This document shows positions 35,251-46,787 of a stretch of DNA of 64,000 nt, piece after piece. The stretch covers positions 25,828,001-25,892,000 of the forward strand of contig JAIVEN010000010.1 of the NCBI GenBank assembly GCA_026686845.1. The letters run 5' to 3'. A program made the translations under genes and the position numbers. The notes beneath the pieces were generated by a model, which was not told where the DNA came from, ran no database searches, and saw only the letters and a list, made by a program, of their open reading frames with translations. Each line of letters starts with the position of its first letter. Position 1 is the first letter of the stretch. Origin of the DNA: Adenanthera pavonina. Taxonomy: Eukaryota > Streptophyta > Magnoliopsida > Fabales > Fabaceae.

Positions 35251-38200
35251 AGCTTAAATGCAATAGATGTTTTGAGCTGATATGGATGCTAAGATAGAGG
35301 CTATGCGACAAGAGTTTATGTCTATGCTCTCTTCCAAGCAAATTCATATGCAACTTGCCAAGATAACCCCTTCTCCTGTGCTTCAAAGTACAAAATCTAG
35401 TTGTGCATCTCCACTTGACATTAACAATGAACAAGACATGGGAGTGGCATGTGATCTATATTTGGATGTTCCTATGAGACGCATTGTAGCTGACGGTCGA
35501 GTTTATAAAATGGCATCAACCCTTCACCACTAACAAATACTAGAGGATCAAGAAAGCTATCTGTTGACAATGCCATTGAGCCTCATGCACATGTGCCGTT
35601 CCTAAATGATGAGGTAGAGATGGTAGCCCAAGCTTGAGGATATTATATTTTATGGCCGAAAAGACTCGTCACATTGGCTATGCCTCAGGTATCAAAAACT
35701 TCATAATCATCTTGATTTCTTATTGATTTCATTTGCAGTTACAATACCTTATTATTTACTTGATTAGGGAAAGGATTCAATGGACTCAATGCCTAAGTCT
35801 CAATCCTTGGACTCACAAGCTATCACGAGCATGAGATTTTTGTCACGTCTAAAGAGCATAGTTTCATAATTAGAAAATTCTGTTAAAGTTACCATGACTG
35901 CTAGGATTGTGGGATCTCAACCATATTCTTTTTATCTTAATAAAGATGATGTCTAAGATTTCATAGATATGAAGGATTTGGACATATCCATTCTCCAACT
36001 TGGTGTCATGTAAGTTTATTTTCATTGCTAAGCATTTTTTCAATCAATTGGGTTTCTAAATATTTGGTGTTTTATCTACATTTATTTTCATTTCAATTCT
36101 CTAATAGGTTTCTCCACCAATATTGCACCCAATTGGAATGCAATGATAGGTTTGGATTCTTTTGTCCATATGCCCTTCAAGGTGTGGGGAACTCAGAAGA
36201 AGATAGAATGAGCTATGTAGGAAATACTATTGAACAAAATCATAAGCCATGTTGGTTTGCACCAATCCATAAAGGGTAATAAGTTTGAAATTCATATACA
36301 AATAAATAGTTGTAATTAGGATTTATATAATTGAGATGATATTATCAATAACTTATATAATGTAGCAATCATTGGACATTATGTGTGGTATGCCCAAGCA
36401 AATAATTGTCTATTGGTTTGACTCCTTTTGGAAAAAGGAAAAAAAGCACCTAAAGAGTTTCGTCAAGTAATTGATTAGTAAGTATATTTACAAAAAGCTT
36501 TGAATTGTCATAACATGTGACTTCATTAGTCAATAATATGATTTTTCCATGTATATGATGAGAGATCTTTGAAGACATACCAATATAGGGGTAGGAAGCA
36601 CACATATCGTCATAAGTACAAAATGAATTTACCTAAAGGTAAGTAGTTTGAACCCAAACTTAAAGGATATCTTAGTCCAACTATTTTGGTTTTGGTTATT
36701 CTTGTTTGTTTTGTAGTATCGCCAACAACCTGGGAACACAGAGTATGGTTATTATGTCATAAGAGAAATGTTTGAGATAATTGTTGAAACAAGAGTTTTG
36801 ATGATTCCAAACCAACATTCAAGAGCTTGGATTGAAGATATCAAAGGAGAGCAAAGCTGTTTCAAGTGAAGATTTTCTGAGTACTTGCTGTTAGATTTTT
36901 TGTAGGATCCTTTGTTTTTGTTATGACTGGGTAAAAGATTTTGATTTGAAGAAAAGAAGTTTTCAAACTTTGATTTTATGTTAAAACTTCAAATATTTGA
37001 ATAACACCCACAAACAGACGATGGTTGAAAAGTTTAAGCTAAACTGTCAAGTTGGAAATTCGAACTTTGCCTTTGGAAATTCGAATTTCGAGCTAAAACT
37101 GAATAAGTCTGAAGAGATGGCTCTCTGTCAGATGAATTTTGGTTGTTCAAAATTCGAATTTTCATCTAGTCTGAAAAGAGGCCTTTTGCTAACAGACGAA
37201 CTTCACACTTTCAAAATTCAAATTTCAAGTAAAATGAAGTTTGTAAAAACCAAAGAAATTCGTCTGAAACTATGATAAAGTGCATCTAAAATCAAAATGA
37301 AATTGAGTTTGATAAATGCTCACTAACAGACAAATTTTGAAGTTCCAACATTCGAATTTTCATATAAGTCTGAAAGATTCTTCTTTACAATAGACGAACT
37401 TTGTGTCTTCAAAATTCGAATTTCAAACAAAACAAAACTTGAGAAAATGGAAGAAATTCGTCTGTAACAATGTTAAAGTTCACCTAAGATCAAGAGTGAT
37501 TTAAGTTTCAAAACTGCTCTCTGACAGACGAACTTTGAATATTAAAATTCGAATTTTAGAAGCTAAGTTCTTGAGTCTATTGAAATGAAACATTGACATA
37601 CGAATGATAAGAACTTGCAACATTCGAATGATGAAATTAGTCTGAAAAGAGTTTCTCTGACAGACGAATTTCGCCCTTTCAAAATTCGAATTTCGAAGAA
37701 AGTAATCTACTGTGTCCCTTTAAATGTTCAATGGACAGACGAATTTTGGGGATCCAAAATTCGAATTTCGAAGGCACTGTAGAAAATTGAAAACACTGTT
37801 CACACTTAACCGAAAAACATTCTTCTTGAAAATTCGTATGTCACATTGTGAAAATGTTTTGTAAGTTTCAAAATTCGAATTTCACTTCATGAACAGACGA
37901 ACTTCGAGCTGTAACGTTGGAAGCTTTAATCTTCGGTTCCTTCAAAATTCGTCTGTTGGCCAACCAAAATTCGAATTTCAGTATGTCAGAAACATTAAAT
38001 GCGGTTGGTAAACAGATAGTTTTTCAGAGTAACCGTTGAATAACTTCCCCAACGGATAGATTTAGTCTCTAACGGATATTTGAGACCTAAATCTATAAAT
38101 ACAACATCATTTGAAGTTGTGGGTAACGAATCAAACTTGTATATACTGAATTTCTGCTGAATCTTCTTCTCAAAAGCTTTTACCCTCTTAACTTCTAAAC

Positions 38201-38832
38201 TTGTACTTAAACTTTCATATCCACTCTTTACAAGAGAGTTATTTCATTGTAATCAATCTATTCTTCATCTGGGAGATAGATTTACTTGTGAGGGGTATTC
38301 ACAAGGGGATTGGGAAGCACATAGTGAAAGTGCTTGGAGAGTGTGAGAGAGCTCAGAAACAGAGCATACTCATGTAATGTGGCTATAGCAAGAAGCCCAC
38401 TGAAATTCTTGCTGTATAGTGGATAAATCTCAACAAGTGTCTTGGGGACTGGATGTAGGTCAAGAGAATAGACCGAACCAGGATAAATCACTGAGTTCTC
38501 TTTTCTGTATCTCTACCCTTCACCTTGCTCTATTTTACGCATTGTTTTCATTATACTGTGATATCTTCACTAACTTCACTTTGTGCAGAAAAATCTCAGA
38601 CTTCCAATTCACCCCCCCTCTTGGGAAGTCAGCCTTGCTAACAATAATTACTCTTAATGGTGTTGACTCATAAGAACAAGTACATGTGGTGTTGATATTG
38701 GTTTTAAACGATTATCATTTATTTTTCATCATGACTTCTTACTATATATGGGTGTTGACATTAGTTTTAAACTTGCAGCACTTGGATATAGATGATCACC
38801 CCTATACTGAGCTAGAAATTGACAAAATTTAG
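35251..38832 (+). pseudogene. Second CACTA gene, C-terminal Ulp1/C48-protease-like part, split by a solo LTR
   Basis: The intervening DNA has weak coding matches (MVAQA near 35620, YYILWPKRLVTLAMPQ near 35640, DFIDMKDLDISILQLGVM near 35958). The protease-like domain follows from about 36109: FLHQYCTQLECNDRFGFFCP, HKPCWFAPIHKG, then SNHWTLCVVCPS (catalytic His), VYWFDSF (Asp) and QQPGNTEYGYYVIREMFEII. The last motif normally reads TECGYYV or TDCG; here the catalytic Cys is Tyr. The frame is cut at 36781 by the solo LTR and resumes at 38649, with HLDIDDHPYTELEIDKI near the end and a stop at 38830. Ulp1-type proteases remove SUMO in their cellular form; the role in CACTA elements is unclear. Confidence 0.75.
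36782..38643 (+). repeat. Solo SIRE-type LTR, plus orientation, in the CACTA
   Basis: 1862 bp, TGTTGAAACAAGAG to GCTAACA, flanked by the perfect repeat ATAAT (36777-36781 and 38644-38648). It is the same 1.86-kb subfamily as the complete element. The TATA-like CTATAAATA lies near 38091. Modules keep the spacing: CAGACGAA ends at 37668 and AAATTCGAATTT at 37693; again 37743 and 37768. Confidence 0.95.
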
Positions 38833-39089
38833 AACATGTGGTCACAGTTTTTTTTACAATTCATTTGACTATATTTCTAAATATATAGTTTAGTCAAGCT
38901 TGGATTGGTTAGTTAACTTTTGGAGTATATATTAGTTGATGTATAAAATTAATGTGCTATAAAATTGTTCCTACTGTGGTTATGAGATTTGTTTAGCTCT
39001 TTCAGAAATTTGATTGTAAATACAAGTTTGGATATGGATTGTATGTAATTTGGTGTTAAAAAAAATTCAAAGTGAAATGAGTTTTTGTT

Positions 39090-39385
39090 AAAAACCAATG
39101 TGATTTGGTATTTTTTTACATTAGTTTTTTGTTAAGAACCAATATAAAAGAAAATTTTCTATATCAGTTTTTTAAAAAACTAATGTAAATGCAATTTTTC
39201 TATATCGGTTTTCCTACAATAAGCCGATGTAAATGCAATTCTCTACATTGGTTTTTTGTAATAAACCAATGTAAATGCAATTTTTCTACATCAGATTTTT
39301 TAACTGATGTAAATAGTTGATTTTCTACATCGCCAGTTTCTACATCACTTTTAAAACTGATATAGAAAGGCCAAAATAACTTATG
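39090..39385 (+). repeat. CACTA subterminal repeats
   Basis: Five to six degenerate copies of a ~35-50 bp unit with TACATYGGTTTTT and its inverse AAACCGATGTAAATGCA follow each other up to the terminal repeat. Such subterminal arrays are the binding sites of CACTA transposase proteins. Confidence 0.8.
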
Positions 39386-39391
39386 TAAATT

Positions 39392-39410
39392 GGGGTTTTG
39401 CATAGTAGTG
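39392..39410 (-). repeat. CACTA right terminal inverted repeat
   Basis: Reading inward on the minus strand: CACTACTATGCAAAACCCC. The CACTA pentamer followed by a TAC/TATGCAAAA-type stretch is diagnostic. No matching left copy is present in the window. Confidence 0.85.
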
Positions 39411-40934
39411 AAGGAAAGAAAAGACACAGATGTTTATCCCGGTTCGGTCTCTTTATCATGATCTATGTTCAGTCCTCAAGCTACCACTTGAGATTTTTCA
39501 CTATCTTGCAAGAATTCAGTGGGCTTCTTGCAATTGTCTTAGTACAATTTGATGCTCTATTCCAAGAGCCTACAATTTCACTCTTTACACTCTAACTAAG
39601 TGCTTCCTAAATCCCTTGTGAAATCCCCTCACAAGAAAATTTTTCTTTCAGATGAAGATAAGATTGATTACAGTGATTAAACTCTATAATTTAGAGTGTA
39701 TATGAAAGTTGAAGTATCGAATATGAAGTATGTGAGACTAGAAGACTTTAACTCAACAATTTAGCAGAGTTTCTATATATACAATGTAAAATCATTACCC
39801 ATATCTTCAAAATGAAGTTCTATTTATAGATTTATGTCTTAACTATATGTTAGAGACAAGATCTAGTCATTAGAGACATTACTCAAAGGTTACCCTGAAA
39901 AAATTTCCATTCACCAACCGCATTTAATGCGTTTGACACTCAAAGTTCAAATTTTGGTATGTCAACGGACGAATTTCATAGAGATCGAAAGCTAAAGACT
40001 TTAATGTTGAACCTTGAAGTTCATTTATTATAAAGCAAAGTTTGAATTTTCATCTTTGGAAAATGTTTCTCTATTCGAACATGCAAATTTTCAAGTTTAA
40101 AGTACTTCTGGTAAGTGTGAACAGTTGTTCCATATTGCTACAGTGCCTTCGAAGTTCAAATTTTGGTGCCCAAAATTCATCTGTCAGTGGGCAGATGAAT
40201 AAGATATAATAGTTCTTCTTTTCAAAATTTGAATTTTCTAAAGCCAAAGTTCGTCTATCAGAGAGAGCTCTTATCAGACTTAATTCAAAGTTTAAATTTC
40301 TAAATACTAAAATTTGTATGTTTAAAGATTATCGTAACAGACTTACAAGCTATGTTTCTAAAGTTCGAATTTTCAAAATTAAAGTTCGTTTGTCAGAGGA
40401 CTAACTTAGAACTCTTTTTAAACTTTACTTTCAGATGAACTTTGCCATTTCCTCTGACGAATTTTTCATTTTCCATAATTTGCGTTTTACTCAAAATTTG
40501 AATTTTCAAAAGCCAATGTTCTTCAGTCAGAGAAAGCTCTTATCAAACTTAATTCAAAGTTTGAATATTTGAAATCAAAGTTCATCTATTAGAGAAACCT
40601 CTTTTCTGACTAACATATTTTCACTCCGAAGTTTGAATTTCAAATGCCAAAGCTCGAATTTCCAAAGCAGCAAATCAATTTTAACACTTAAAAGTTCATC
40701 TGTTAGTGGGTGTTTTTCAAATATTTCATAAATTAACGTAAAATCATATTTTTAAAACATTTTTTTGCAAGTTCAAAGACTTTTACTCAATTTAAACACA
40801 GTAATAAATCCTATATCTAATCTTATGTTGGTTTTTCTTAGATTTCTGCACTTGAGATCTTTTGTACACCTTTGATATCTTCTTTCCAAGCTCTAGTTGA
40901 TTGGTTTGGAATCATCAAAACACTTGATTCAACA
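39411..40934 (-). repeat. Partial SIRE-type LTR, subfamily C/H/J (target of the CACTA)
   Basis: It lacks about the first 125 bp on the left, cut off by the CACTA terminus, and ends normally with GATTCAACA at 40934. It contains the TATA region and weathered motif array. It is closer to 13424-14170 than to any other LTR here, and the five bases to its right (CCTGT) match the five left of that LTR (CATGT) at four places. Confidence 0.85.
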
Positions 40935-43493
40935 CCTGTATAAAGTGAAAACATTCACAGATAAATCATATTATAATAACTTCTAGACCTAACCTTTTAG
41001 CACAGTGATAAAGAGTAGCTTGCACCTGCATCATACTTGGAGTATAAAGACTCTGCCTTGTGCTTTTGGTTTGGTGTTAACCATTTCCATAATATTGTCA
41101 CAAGTTTAACATCTTGGCTTTCCATACTTGGAGTACAATTTTATCTTACTAAACATGGCCTTCTGCCATGAGCCTTTCTGTATTTAAAGAGAGCTGGGTT
41201 GCTTGATCTACCTCTTCAACTCTTTTCCCTTACTTTATAAATCCCATGTTATTCCAAGGCTTCTTATATTTATTCTTACTTACTTTTCCTTTCTCTGAAA
41301 TTTTCATACTAATGGTAGTTGAAGATGCTGGTAAAACACTTATGTGATTCACACTATTTCCAATGATTACGCTTACTTAGATCAATGAAATAAAAGTCCA
41401 AATTTGTATTAGGCATCTTTTCTTTAACCACTTACTTTAAGCCTTTTCTTCTAGCTTTTCCACCTTTTCTTGTTCATCATCATAGTATTAGGGTACATCA
41501 AATTTCGAGCCAATTGGTTGTGCCTTACTATACTTTTATTAACTAGCTCATTCTTATTAGAGATGATTCTTATAAATTTTTCTTCCTTTAATCAACCTTA
41601 TTCTTCAACTTATATATTACCATTAAAGTCTTTCATTTCTGACGCGCCGCCCATTGTCTTAGAAATCTTTTTGGGCTCATAGTCCATCCCTAAATATTTT
41701 GCATATGAAATTCACCATCAAGGATGATAGTTGATACATTCTAATCTACATAACCATATGTTGATGATTGATAAATTCAACCAGTTGCTTGGTAGCTTAT
41801 CCTACAAGAGCTTACTAATTGGCTTGAGACTATTGCGATATAGGTGGAGCATTTTAGGGTCTAGCTTCTTCTCGTTGTTTCTTGGCAATAACTCTCTCTT
41901 GAAATTTCTCTTCACAATCCTTTGCTACTAATCCAGATCATAAGGATCATTTATATGGAATCTCAGTTGGGGGTACCTTTATTTTCTATCATTGAGGTTG
42001 TTCGAAGAGTCTATGCTTCTGCTACTTGTCTTTATTGAACACCTCTTCATATCTCAACCATTCTTATCTTGCATTTAACAATTGCACTTAGGAAGTTCCA
42101 TTGACAACTTCTTTCATCTTTATCCTTTGACCCCTGGTCTTTCTACTTCACTACTTTAATACCTTACTGCATACCTACTTAGTTAAAAACCGTGGCTATG
42201 CATCACTTCTACATATATTTTTCATCCTTATCATCATACTGATACTGGCATCAAACTTACTACTATTGTTTTCATCCTCTCAAACTTTTATAGCTCATGA
42301 TTCTATATAGCATCAACTACTGACTCAATCCATTCACTTCCAAGGAGCCAATAATCATGATGCCCTTCAAAACATTTTTTTTGTTTCTATCATAGTACTC
42401 TGGAGATCTAGAAATTAAACTTGTCTTCCAAATCTATCCTGGCATTTCTTAAAGCAGTTATATTATTCTTTTGGATTTGGAGTCCTTTGTTTAGTTAGAT
42501 GAAGTTACTTTTCTCTGCAAATGATTCCTTTAGCCCAAACTTACTCAGCACAACTTATACTTTACCTTGATGTTCATTTACTTGCTTTAGTAGGGCTATC
42601 CCTTAAAGGAACACTATCATTAAATCACTTCTTAAATTCAGGTAATTCTTCCATTTAATGATCATCATATAGCTATCATAATACATTCATCTTAGGTCCT
42701 ACATTTTCATTTATACGACTCTGATTAGGCTCAATTCAATTTCCTTTACCTGAGTTATTACTTATTCTTCTTTTCTAACTTACATTCTTTTAAATTATAC
42801 ACTAATTTTCCCCTATTAACGCTTTTCTCATTACTTTTCATCATTACTATTATTTATTTCTTACTAGCCTCTTTCATTCATTATTGGAAATATTGTACCA
42901 CTGATATTACTTAATTACATAAGCGGGGTACTTGCCTTTTTGCTCATCATCACCCACTGTTACATTTCATACCTTTTTTCTAGTCAATGGCTGGGCATTT
43001 GAGAAAAGTCTTAGCTAAACATTCGTATTAGCTGCTGATTAATGAGGTTTCATGTCTTTTTAAAAACATCATAGGTCATTCTCTTTCAAAGAACTATCAG
43101 TACTGTAGGGCTTCGTAATTTTTCTCATTCTTTTTAAAGGTTTACTATAACCTCATAATTGGCCTACTGTGATCTTTGAGCCCTACTAGGATCCTCTGTG
43201 ATCCTACGTCATTTCTTTACTGATAGGATCTAACTGCGATCTAACTTTAAAAGGATTTAAGACTTAAGATAAATTAATTTGAAAAACATCCTCAACTAAT
43301 CCAACAACTACCTTTAGTTATCCTTAAGACTAATCTCTTATGCCAGTAAAACATTTATAGGCCAGGTTGCTATAAGGAATAGCACTTTAATAACATAGAG
43401 GAAATACTTTAATTTTAAAATATGTATTTTCCTACAAAGATTAACTTCAATATTTGATCTAAGAGCCAAGACCTTTGGCTATGATACCAAAAA
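40935..43493 (-). other. Probable interior of a minus-strand gypsy element, no intact gene
   Basis: 2.5 kb of T/C-rich plus-strand DNA without long open frames. At the right edge, 43477-43490, the minus strand reads TTGGTATCATAGCC immediately after the LTR end, a primer-site-like sequence one base off the initiator-Met complement. This shows that the interior of the gypsy element should lie here. On the minus strand some patches look like decayed Gag (for example LVAKDCEEKFQERVIAKK near 41900), but I cannot confirm them. Confidence 0.5.
43477..43490 (-). other. Gypsy primer binding site (degenerate)
   Basis: Minus strand TTGGTATCATAGCC, three bases from the LTR end (43494). It differs from TGGTATCAGAGCC at one base. 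Confidence 0.65.
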
Positions 43494-44225
43494 TGTAACA
43501 CCTTATACTTAAGTACATTTCCCATGTATTGGACTCCAATTATATCCATTATTGTATGATTAGAGACTTGATTGCATAAAAATATCGAAACAGATTTTTC
43601 TTTATTTCAAGTATTGTTCATTGTGTCATTTCCATTTTACTTGATGAATTTTGAAAATTCATAACTAATTCTAGAAAATTCATTTCATAGTGGTTCATAT
43701 CTCTAAAAATAGATCACAATCTTCTCCATAATGGGAAAAATATGAAATAGAGTATTATTTTGACCAATTCATATAGCTTATTTCTCAAACATTTACTATA
43801 CATTTAGTCATTTTCTCTTTCCCAGGATTTTGGCCTTATATTTAAAAATTCATATCTCATGATATCCTAGGACAAATTATTCATTCTTCATGTCATTCAT
43901 TGGAAAGCTCTATGAGTCTACTTTCTAGAAATATTTTTATTGTACATTTATTCAACTTGTACAGGGTGACATTAACTTAACTATTATGGGTTAAAACATT
44001 ACCTCTACTGGAATAGTTTCCGGAGAAATTACATAACTTCTTCTTTAGAGCTCCAAATGATTTCAAATCAGTGGCATTCGATTTCTAAGTCTTGGAGCTT
44101 TCCATAAATGCAAATCACTAAATTTTTGGAGCTATACATGATTTTATAGTGCCTTTTGAAAAATCCAGTGTTCACAGTGTAAGCTCTAATTTTTCCAATA
44201 CTGTCCAGTTTTGAATCCTAAAGGC
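43494..44225 (-). repeat. Gypsy 5' LTR, 3' part
   Basis: Reverse complement of the end of the 59540-62875 LTR (about its last 720 bp: GGACAGTATTGGAAAAACTG through TAAGGTGTTACA). The match stops near 44225, where copia LTR sequence begins. The other piece of the same LTR is at 57592-59139. Confidence 0.8.
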
Positions 44226-45533
44226 TAGTCAAAATGCACTATAAAATTGGGAGATCATAAAGGCTATGATCGGGCATAGTAGAATTCATGTGGATGAAGA
44301 TGAATGAACAAGATGGAATTTGTCCGTATAATTAATGGAGAGATATATTTGGGCCCCTCGATGAGTGAGACTAAGAAAATGCGTGGTCGTGCTCGAATGG
44401 AAAAGTTTCCATTTGTTCTGTCAGTCTACTCGGAGATTGAGAAAGTGATGGTCAAGTAAAATGAGGATGACATTTCCATGCCTCATACTTGACCCATATA
44501 TCATGAGACAAAAGGGATGTGATCGGGTTATATGATAGGTTGTAATAGAACACCGATCTTATATGATTTAGGTAGTTATAATGTCTTGCAAGAGGTCACT
44601 TATGACTTGTGAGTCTAATAGTGTTATTAGCCCACTGTCAACATCATATGGGCCTACAAGGTCACACACAAGAATGGGCCAACTCAAGCTAGAATAACTA
44701 GATTCATTGAATCTAAAATGTGTCTAGATTCAACGAATTTAATGTTAAATTTAGGGTGATAGAATCATATATATATTTGATATATATATATATTAAAATT
44801 TGAAATATATATATGTTTGATATATATATTTTGAAATATATATTATACAAATTAATTCAAATTAAGTAGTTTTAAATTTAATTCTATATGATAGATTTAA
44901 ATTTAAACTAATGTCAAAATCTAAATTTGATTTAGATTGGATTCTAAATTTGAATTTAAACTAATAATATAAATTTGATTACACGATAAATTAAATCTAT
45001 ATTTGATTCTGAATATATATATATTAGATAATTAGTTTAAATTTAATATATTAAATAGATTTAAATTCAAACTAATCTATTTAATTAATATTTGATTTAG
45101 TTTAAATTATTGATTTAAATTAAATAAATACTGAATCCTATCTATATATTGATGTAGACTAGAATACAAAATCATGAGAATTCAAATTACCCAAAAGAGA
45201 GAGCGGTCGTATGCTTAGAAAGAAAACTATACAGATGGAAAGCGAAGGCGTATATACTGGCACAGAATCATGCGAGCTGTATGGAATTGTACGGACATCA
45301 CAACTAGAGGTGCTAGCACGCCATTTGAGTTGGATTCACCGTTTGTGTTGATACCCATAGAGGGAGCTGACTAATCGTGTTAGTTCCTGCAGTCCAACGA
45401 AACGAAAAAGAACACCAAGGGATGCACTAGAGGTAAATTCTTTTTCTACATCTCAATCTAAACAACATTGACGGATCCACAGGAGGGAATTTTTTATAGT
45501 TTTTCTGCTGTGTGCATAGTGAAATTCCCAACA
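44226..45533 (+). repeat. Copia 5' LTR, left ~390 bp missing
   Basis: It matches 56314-57591 (shared GGGAGATCATAAAGGCTAT, later GAGGTGCTAGCA and GGGAGCTGACTAATC). It lacks the TGTTAGAG start and its first ~390 bp, joining instead to gypsy LTR at 44225. An AT-rich patch of alternating TA (44760-45070) lies inside. It ends CCCAACA. Confidence 0.88.
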
Positions 45534-45534
45534 G

Positions 45535-45547
45535 TGGTACCAGAGCC
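45535..45547 (+). other. Copia primer binding site
   Basis: TGGTACCAGAGCC, one base after the LTR end; one mismatch to the initiator-Met complement TGGTATCAGAGCC. Confidence 0.88.
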
Positions 45548-46787
45548 ACATCAATGATTGTTTAAATTGAGTTCTTAAGTATATAGTTGCATGTATGTGA
45601 TATGTGTGGAACTCAATTTGTCCAATTCAGTTTTTCAAATCAGTTTTCAATTTGATCATAAATCTGCCATTCATATATGTGATATATGTTTTTGAAAAAT
45701 CATATTCCTGAATTCGGTTTCTACCATCATATGTCTATGCGAAATAAGTTTTTTTTTAAACAATTGTGAATTTGTTTAAAACAATTTCATTTTCTGTATG
45801 ACGTGATTAGATTTATGTTATGTTTGTATGTGATGCGAATATGTTTCTGCATATGTATACAAGAATCCGTTATTGCTACGACATGATTCGATTAAAATCC
45901 ATTTGTATGTAATTCGGATTTTCAATATGTTTCGTATACACTTAATCTGATTTAATATTAAAATCACAAAGTTTATAACTTTTCATTAAATGAGATGTTT
46001 GTTACATGTTATGATTTGTTTGTTTGAATTGGATGGGTATGGTACATGATATAGCCCTAGGATGAAATTTTGGTTTTAAAAATGGCCTGCGTGTCATGCA
46101 TCTCTCTATTTTTTGGATATATATTATCTTCTCACCTCACTCCCCTCGAATGTTCAATCAAGGTTTCTTTTGTATATAAGTGTTATATTAGAAGAATCCT
46201 TTCCTTGGCTTGGGAGGATATAGGTTAGATGGGCTATATTATTACATATTAATTTTATGCTTTATGATGAGATCATATGCATGTATGGGATGGCACAATT
46301 ATATATATTTTCATGTGATAAATAGATGTATGTATAACAACAATATAGTATAATCCCTCGAATTAAATTTTAAGTATAAATGCCACCCATTAATGAGCAC
46401 CTGTCAAGGCTTTGAGCGCCTAAATGTAGAATCCACCAAAGTGGATACACTTAAGTTATCTTAATGAGACAGTTTGGGTAATGGTGATACTCATAAAGGT
46501 TCATGATGATATGACTTAATTGAGACTATCAAAATGGTTTTGGGTCTCAAGGCATTTAATGGGATTAAACATACCGGGTCATATGATGATAGGATCCTAT
46601 AAAGGTCTAAGAGTTACATGTAATGTAATTGGCAAACAAGTTACCTATCTAAATAACTTAATTTTAAGGGTCTTGCCAAAGCGAACTTACAATTAAGTGA
46701 AATATCGGTCTTAGCCTACTAAATTAAATGAGGGTTAATTTTTAGTAGGAAATTATTAATTTAATTTTGCATATTTTGTTGTAGACA
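45548..46787 (+). other. Copia leader, no gene
   Basis: About 1.2 kb of AT-rich untranslated leader between the primer site and the gag ATG. It has no open frame of note. It ends TTGTTGTAGACA before the ATG. Confidence 0.7.

Larger units (their letters stand above)
28720..39410 (+). mobile_element. CACTA (En/Spm) DNA transposon, left end missing
   Basis: It comprises a TNP2-type transposase gene, a second transposase gene, subterminal repeats and a right terminal inverted repeat ending at 39410 (CACTACTATGCAAAACC on the minus strand). The left terminus is not found; the sequence before 29083 directly abuts the deleted SIRE-type element. Two solo LTRs (30280-31856, 36782-38643) interrupt the genes. 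The right end lies inside a SIRE-type LTR (39411-40934), the insertion target. Reading frames carry stops, so the transposon is inactive. Confidence 0.9.

Noticed and set aside
44750..45150. AT-rich alternating TA tract as a possible origin or satellite
   Set aside because: The same tract is in the 3' LTR (56860-57180), so it is simply part of the copia LTR.
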